Shown: piece after piece, positions 35,640-64,000 of the stretch | Layout of the letters: the number at the start of each line of letters is the position of its first letter | Position numbering within the stretch: position 1 is the stretch's first letter | Origin: Lepisosteus oculatus | Lineage: Eukaryota; Chordata; Actinopteri; Semionotiformes; Lepisosteidae | Length of the DNA: 64,000 bases | Assembly (NCBI RefSeq): GCF_040954835.1 | Contig: NC_090718.1 | Coordinates: 14,833,532-14,897,531, forward strand | Reading direction: 5' to 3' | The notes under the pieces: generated by a model | Told to the model about the DNA's origin: nothing | Seen by the model: the letters and a program-made list of their open reading frames with translations, nothing else | Database searches by the model: none | Translations under genes and position numbers: made by a program

Positions 35640-36060
35640 TTTACAGTGTTGGTGTAGTATCTCTGCTCTTACCTGAATGATAGCAACAACCCCAGGTGGT
35701 GTGAAGAGCCCAGGTGCAGGAAAGTAAAGTGAGCTGGCATGAGCAGGCAGACGGAAAAGCCCTTTCCTAAACCGTAGTCGGTAAAGTAAGCAAAATTCAG
35801 GACTAAAAAGGGACAGGGGGGGAAAGCACACTTTCCAAAAGCAAAGTCAAAGTAAGCAAGCCAAGTTTATAACTTGGAGCAAAGCACACAGAAGAATCCA
35901 AAACTAGGTCAAAGGAAGCAGGGTCAAAGCACAGATGTAACAGCAAAACCAAGAACACCAAGACTAGAGCCAGAAACTCTAAGACTGAGAAATGATGCAA
36001 GGACTGGTCTAAAATATTCTGCTGCTAATGAGGTATGCAATGTGGTAAATTATGCAAGGG
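35640..36060. repeat. possible non-autonomous DNA-transposon fragment
   Basis: Resembles a fish repeat with strings such as ggcagacggaaaagccc and ggtcaaagcacagatg. No terminal repeats were located. A compositionally similar stretch ending gcgccccctggctgcagagg lies at about 53420-53740. Confidence 0.3.
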
Positions 36061-36620
36061 TGGAACTGATCTTTATCATAAGCATGTCTTCTGAGCAACC
36101 GGCTGATCTACAGGTCAGGCAGAGACTCGGCCGGGTGCCAGGAGCATTAGTGTGTTGTCTGGTGAGCGGAAGGGAGCTGTGATGCTCCTGTATAGAAAAG
36201 GAACATCCCATTAGAGTCAAGTGAGACTGAGGGTTTTAGAATAGAGAGACTGAAGAATATAAAATAGTGATGGTCCATCAGACAAAAGATGATGATTGTA
36301 GAAAAGAGATGGTGCACACAAAGTATAGAGAGTGCCGCGCCGCCTCAATCTTACCAGAACGCCTGCCCGTTTACCCCTCTTCCTACGACGCCGTCTTCTC
36401 CCCAGTACAAGTACAGGTGAGACACCACAGTCCAGATAGTCCACAGTTAATATTGGTATAAATTTAACTGTGCCAATAGTCAATCTTATGTCTGTAAGTA
36501 TTTGTCAGTCATATCTAATCACCGAGCAAACAACATGTGCAGTTAGCAGTACAAAAGACCATGTGAAGGAAAGAAATGAACGGGAGCTTGCAGGACAGTA
36601 GCGTTCCCCGTCTGCGCCGT

Positions 36621-36709
36621 CTTCAGTTAGAGCACTGACTGCAGACCTGGTTCTGCTCTACAGAACAGGGGTCATGGAGTCTCCCCAGGTCTGCAGTCAG
36701 TCTCTGAAG
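36621..36709. other. strong hairpin, about 89 nt, precursor-miRNA-like
   Basis: A perfect 17-bp inverted repeat (actgactgcagacctgg at 36634-36650; its complement at 36685-36701) is extended outward by cttcag/ctgaag and has a 34-base loop with an internal ttctg/cagaa pair. Lies about 1 kb past the tecta stop. Confidence 0.5.
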
Positions 36710-37012
36710 GTAGTCTTTTCTTTCTTCTACTTCCTTCTTTTTGAAACACAGGTGGGTGCACTTGTGTGTGGAAGGTTGCATTCTCCAATCATTCACAGGC
36801 ACTCTACAGGAATTGAAGTTCAGGAAATGAAATGTCTTTTTATTCATGGGGAAGCCATTTAATTCACAAGAATAAGTTTCTGTTCTCAGGTACACCTCTT
36901 TTAATTTTTCCATCAGTAAAATCAACATTGTGGAGCCTTTTCCTGTGAGAAGAATAAACTACCAGAAAGCAAAGTCAGCACTTGCACAAACCCTACAGAA
37001 CACAGACATTTA

Positions 37013-37218
37013 CTGTCCGAAGTATTGACACCCTGTATCTTAAATTAATTAACTATAGCTTCTTAATTACTAGCTGCTAGGATGAAGAAACGTTTGATAA
37101 ATCTTTGATGACGTACCATTGACAAAGTAATGTCAAATCATTAATTACCCTTATTGTATAAGTTTTGTAAATGCATCTTGTTTCAGATAAAGGGTACCAA
37201 TACTTACATCTACAACTG
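37013..37218. mobile_element. MITE, 206 bp
   Basis: Left end ctgtccgaagtattgacacc and right end gggtaccaatacttacatct are inverted relatives, and TA flanks both sides (37011-37012 and 37219-37220). No coding sequence. It is in the probable tecta 3' UTR or just beyond. Confidence 0.65.
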
Positions 37219-37354
37219 TAGAACAATAGAGATCAATTTGACCACAACCCACTAATTTGGCCCAATGAAAACGGACAGACTTGTGCAGACCAACAACAAG
37301 AACTGGACCAGGAACCATGATCCATGCCTCACTAGATGATAGCACTATAAATGG

Positions 37355-37360
37355 TTTATT
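37355..37360 (-). terminator. candidate poly(A) signal of tecta
   Basis: TTTATT on the + strand reads AATAAA on the - strand, about 290 bases past the tecta stop. It is the first canonical hexamer noted downstream. No transcript evidence. Confidence 0.4.
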
Positions 37361-37651
37361 GCAGAAATACTAAAGAGTAGTGTGCCCCTTTCCTCTTGAC
37401 ATTTTTGGTAATAGCGACAGTATTCCTCAGGTGTAGTAGTTGTACTTGATTTGTGGCAGACTGATTCAGCAAAGTTCAGGGCTTCTTCCTCTTTCAGGCA
37501 GTGTTGTAATAGAGCATTTCGGGTTAAGGCTGTGTTTATTGCTGTGAAGGCAGCTGTGAAAGAACAGCAGGACAATGTCTTTATATAAGGCAGGCAGTAC
37601 CCTATGGGTCTCCCCTTTCCCTTCTCTCACACTCTCCCCATTCTTTTCTGG

Positions 37652-59771
<22,120 letters not shown>

Positions 59772-59772
59772 C

Positions 59773-62700
59773 CTAGTGGGAGAGAGAAAGAGAGACACTG
59801 CCAAACAACCAGCCATCAAAGTAACTGCCAACATTGGCCCCACCAGTGTTCCTGTTACTGTTGGCTCCTATACAGTATATCTGGAATAACAAATGCAGCC
59901 TGAAACAATAAACTATGTTGAAACACTATTGCAAACCTGTTTGTTCCAAACTTTTTCAGAATTCCATGCTGTTTGTAAACTTGGGAGGCATTTAAAAAAA
60001 GAAAAGAAGAAAAATAGGAGTGAGACTCAAAAACAGAGGAATAATGAGAGAGAGGGAGGGAAGGAAGGTAGTACAGAGCAGTCTTCTAAATACCCTGATT
60101 TCTCTCCAGGCCAGTTTTCCTGATGTAGCGACTGGTTACTGACTTCTAAAAAGCTTCCATTATGCCTGAAGTACAATAAGCTCACATTACTTTCTCCCAA
60201 GGCTCCAAATCAGTGGCTCACAGCACACCTCAGGCAGCACCAGTGACTCCTGGAGCAGAGGTTTATCCAAGACAAAGATTATATGAGCAGGCACAGAAAT
60301 ACAAATGGGAAAAGAAAATGTTTTCAGGTGTGAAATCAAACAGGTGGCGGAAAAACATTAGGGTATTCAATGTAATCATATTTTAAAATCTATACAATAT
60401 TTATACAAATTAAACTCCCAGTGTGGACTAAGGCCAGCTTCAGAAAACTGTATACTGAGTATCATAAACTATCAGGGATGCAATGCAGAATCTCGGCAAC
60501 TACTAGATCCAAGACAGAGTGTTCATCTCTCAGAGTTCTTCTGAGTGGAGCTGTTCACCCCACTGTTGCTTAACTGTGCCCCAGCTCCACACCACACTCA
60601 GCGACCTCTACACAAGGTACACAGTGTCCTCAGGAGAGGACAGCATCAAACATAACAATTCCTGCAGTTTAATGTTCCTCTTTTCCTGTACTATATATCC
60701 AGGATGTCCTATTGTGGACTAGCACTATCATTGCACTATCATTGCAGAAGCTGTGGCCACAGACTGGCACAGGAGAAAGCATCTTCTGGCATCTCTTTTT
60801 GCATGACTTCATAACTGATTTAAAAAAAAGAAGACATGCCAAAAACATGTCAGATTTAAACTATAAATCCCTAGAATTAATTAATTTTAAGTATTAGTTA
60901 GGGATCTTTCTTCCTTTTTTTCTAGAGAGTCAAGTTCAACCTCTCTGTGTGACATTCTGAAACTCCGGAAGGGAAAAACCCTGTGAAATTTAATTGCAGG
61001 TGTTTAACACACCTGGGCGCAGGTGCTCGGTGAAGTGGAGTATGCAAATGAAGACTGTGCCTCACACAATTCAATACAGCAAAAAAAACAAATTGAGCCA
61101 AGAGAAAAGGGGTACGGAAGGAACAGGGTTTACAGACGGGAGGAGAACGTTCTCACTCACCTGCGGCTGGAGGCGCACAGAACAGCACAGCTCTCACCAG
61201 TCTCCTGATACTGCCATCCAACTGCCCAGCTTCCCCACTTATAACACAAGCAACAGGTACCTCCAGATCCCAGCAAGCCACTCCTGCCACTGCTCTTGAG
61301 GTACCGCTAGGTACAGGGGCATTCAATTCCAGCCTGAAGACTAACTCAGAAATGGGGGAATCCGCAAATCCAGGAATCCAGGAGACAAAACTTCTTCAGC
61401 TCAACTGTGAGGCTGCGATGAGTTCTTTGATAGTGGTGCAGAACCAATTTTTTTGTTGGGGGGGGGGCATTGGTTAGCTTAACCTGAGATTTGCTCGTTT
61501 GGGGAGGGGGGGGCGGAGTTTTTGTTGAGGGGGGCGTGTGTGAAGAGAGCGAAAGAGATGGAGAGAGAGCAGGGCAGAGCAGGGCGAGGGGGGGTCCTGT
61601 GAACTCCAAAATGTTGAAACCAGAGATGTTTTCATCCCAGGTTGGAAGCTAAAACTTTCAACAAAGACGATGGTTTCTGAGAGAAATGTCAGCATTTTGG
61701 ATTGGGACCTGAGATCACACCCTGTCCCCACACAAATTTCAGTGCAAAATCTTTCTTGTGAAAATATCTGATACAGAATACAAGACACACACAAACATTC
61801 AGAAAGACATAAAACCTACCTCTTTCTCTAAACCCAGCTAGGGTTACAGAATTAAAATGAGTCACTTTAGAGCAGACCATGTGCTCTCTCTTACTTTTCT
61901 GTTTTTTTAATTAAGCTTGTCTCCTTTGCAATACAGAGGGGAGAAAAGGACTCATTTCCATAGATTACTGTGTGATTGCATCAACTTTTGTGGAAATCTG
62001 TAGGTGAATCCTTGCAGATAAGGCTGGTAAGAGATACAGGCTACGGGGTCTTTGTTAGAAGGACAGTAGATGTAACAGGAGAGGTGAGTGCTGAGTGTGT
62101 GAAGCTGTTTTAGCACTCTGGTCACCTTGGCCCTGACAAAACACACTACAGGGCAGGGCTCTGAAAGAGAGATTCTTCTGCACCTGCAACTTCTGAAAAA
62201 CCTAAGTGCCCTGACTGGGAAAAGGAAGAGTGTCCCTAGGGGTGCTCCACACTAGGCCGTTCATTCCAGGAAATACTGGCAGAGTCATCTTGCTCAATGA
62301 CTGAAATCTGAAATGAACCTCATCCCTCATTAGCTTACAACTACACACAAAGGTAAAAATAAGTGTAACACACCACGAAGAAGTCACAACAAAAGCACAT
62401 GAAAGCATAAAGATTTAGGGGACAAACCATGGAAGAGCATGCCAAGGCTCTGTGATAAACGTGGTAAAATCATGGGAAAAAATATTAGCAACTGCTTGCA
62501 GCTCTTGAGGCATTTTTCATCCAGAATGATTGCAATGAGCTTCATCTGAACACATGCAAAGTTACTGCGGTGATCTTGTGAAATTGAGTGAAACTGTGGG
62601 GTCTGCAGTTTTACTCTTCCTCGCAAGCAAAAAGGTAGAATGGGAGGGATCCCGTGGGTGAAGTGTCTCCTGGTGTCAGAAGGGCAGGTTGTGATGTGGA

Positions 62701-64000
62701 TTGTCCTTCAGGACTCAAGTGCTTTGGGCTTCAGCTGGGTCAGGTTCAGGCCGGCAGTAATGTAATCCCTGCTTGCAATTCTCCCATTCTGACTGCTGAC
62801 CTCCCTCTTTCTAGCAGTTTGCCTCGTGGCAGCAGTCAGCTCTTCTTGTCTCGTCTCTTCCAGAGTACAGGTTGCCCTGCGTAACCCAAGACCTTCTTCC
62901 AGGTTCCTGCACTTCAGTGTACAATGAGCTCTCTTCAGCTCTCCTTGTTCTAGTTCCAGCTCAGCAGCATCGGAGGGTATCAAAATACAGACTGGCTAGG
63001 CACTCTACTCCTGCATAGCCCTAGAACACAACACACTGTATGAAACCCCTCAGACCGTGGGCTTGTATCAGCACATGGCCACCAGCCACTGAGTCCACAC
63101 CTACCCTGCACTGCTTTAGGTGCTCGAGCACAGAGATCATCAGCCCAATGGAGCCTGTTTACAGACAGGCGGTGTGGAACCACTGGTGTGAAGACAGAAC
63201 AGACAGAAATCCTTATCTAGAGCTTCTTACATATTATAGAGAGAGGGTCACTTATTGCTCGAGACTGATGACTTCCAGCATGGAGACTCAGAATTATACT
63301 GTATTCCGTGGAGTATCAGTCACGTCTGTGATAGCTCCACTGCGAATGGATAGACCAGTGTAAATTGTTACTGCTATTCACCATCAATAAATCAATTATA
63401 CAAATTCCACTTGCACATTGGCATTTTTCCATGGGTGCAATCTTCAGTCTTTGTAGTGCAAAAGGGTGCAAAAACCATGTTAAAAGTAATTGCGATTGGG
63501 AAGGGCTACTTGTGAACTTCATCTCTGACCATATCAGGGCACCTGTTGCACTGGGAGACACTGGAATTTGTGAAAAGGGAAACATCTTGAAACACCTTTA
63601 CTTTTCTTGCGACTTATCATTTATAATATTCCTTCCCTCCTCCCCAAAACCTTCTGTCTTGTCGGTATATCCTGAACATTGACTATAGGGAAAACCCTGC
63701 AACAGTGATCAAGATAATGCAATAGCCTCTAGTTCTAACATTTTCTTTATGTCAAGCTTTGAAAGGTAGGGTTAACTTGAAATAAACACAGAGGCAAGGT
63801 CTTTTTTAAAATCATCAAACTCTGAAAGTTTAATAAACCAATAGTTGACAAAAGAGACAGTTGAGAGACAGGAAGGGGAGCAGGACTCTTCTGTCTGAGC
63901 ACACCCTGGACCTCACAGCAAGGCTCCACACTCTCCTGGCTCCTGCCCCAGAATTCAGAAGCTGCTCTCATGGATTGTCTTGATCACTGAGTGACAGAAT
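59773..64000. other. tecta upstream region
   Basis: No coding exon was recognised. Features seen are a possible non-coding exon edge at 61161, a G-run cluster at 61450-61600 and ordinary unique sequence to the right edge. Short open frames here have no similarity that I recognise. Confidence 0.5.
61161..61260 (-). promoter_or_regulatory. candidate untranslated first exon of tecta (3' edge at 61161)
   Basis: The signal-peptide exon begins at an acceptor one base before the ATG, so a 5' non-coding exon must exist upstream on the - strand. A strong donor, CCGCAG|gtgagt, ends at 61161, about 1.4 kb upstream. The right-hand limit given here is arbitrary. No TATA box or start site was identified. 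Confidence 0.25.

Noticed and set aside
35352..35831. 159-codon - strand open frame next to the second Tc1
   Set aside because: No recognisable domain; overlaps repeat-like sequence with low-complexity composition.
59772..59843. Upstream in-frame methionines before MVKQGT
   Set aside because: They lie in the pyrimidine-rich intron end, before the acceptor that directly precedes the chosen ATG.

Overview
This is vertebrate nuclear DNA, most likely from a ray-finned fish. The genes are split into many short exons with GT-AG introns. The introns hold fish-type mobile DNA: Tc1/mariner transposons and their small deletion derivatives, L2-like LINEs, tRNA-derived and 5S-rRNA-derived SINEs, and minisatellites. 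There are no operons, bacterial ribosome-binding sites or CRISPR arrays. The species cannot be fixed from the sequence alone. Exon calls are hand translations compared with remembered mammalian family members. No alignment or transcript evidence was available.

Two genes account for all recognised coding sequence. The first is sik3 (salt-inducible kinase 3), + strand, about 2.9-25.7 kb. The first exon, with the start codon and the glycine-rich ATP loop, lies left of the window. Twenty-three downstream exons (23 splice-consistent pieces, 1,207 codons before the stop) carry the rest of the kinase domain, the UBA-like domain, three PKA-type/14-3-3 motifs (RRHTVGV, GRRASDGG, RRFSDGA), a 47-codon cassette exon, and the Gln/Pro-rich C-terminal half ending in SMEQAGV. 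The second is tecta (alpha-tectorin), - strand, 59.77 kb down to 37.65 kb. Twenty-three coding exons keep frame throughout and predict about 2,196 residues, close to the mammalian length of about 2,155. They encode a signal peptide, a NIDO domain, four vWD-C8-TIL modules, a ZP domain, a basic processing site and a hydrophobic GPI-signal tail. The genes are tail to tail, 11.9 kb apart between stop codons.

Layout: 1-2.9 kb is sik3 intron with two repeats. 2.9-25.7 kb holds the sik3 exons, with introns carrying a MITE, a GT/CG minisatellite, an L2 remnant, 5S-SINEs, a Tc1 element nested in a 5S-SINE, and a 147-bp hairpin retroposon. 25.7-30.3 kb is probable sik3 3' UTR with a tRNA-SINE. 30.3-37.6 kb is intergenic: decayed repeats, a 5S-SINE, a second Tc1 element, a MITE and a hairpin. 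37.65-59.8 kb is tecta, with an L2 relic and a large inverted repeat in its introns. 59.8-64 kb is upstream sequence with a possible untranslated first exon near 61.16 kb.

The two genes do not share a pathway. SIK3 is a cytoplasmic LKB1-dependent kinase acting on class IIa HDACs and CRTCs (metabolism, sleep need, skeletal growth). Alpha-tectorin is a secreted matrix protein of the tectorial and otolithic membranes. The most unusual signals are a predicted GC-AG intron in sik3 whose retention would truncate the protein before two of its three 14-3-3 sites, a triplicated splice-acceptor region, 5S-rRNA-derived SINEs with an L2-like tail, a hammerhead-like core inside a short retroposon, and lineage-specific changes in the third vWD module and processing site of alpha-tectorin.
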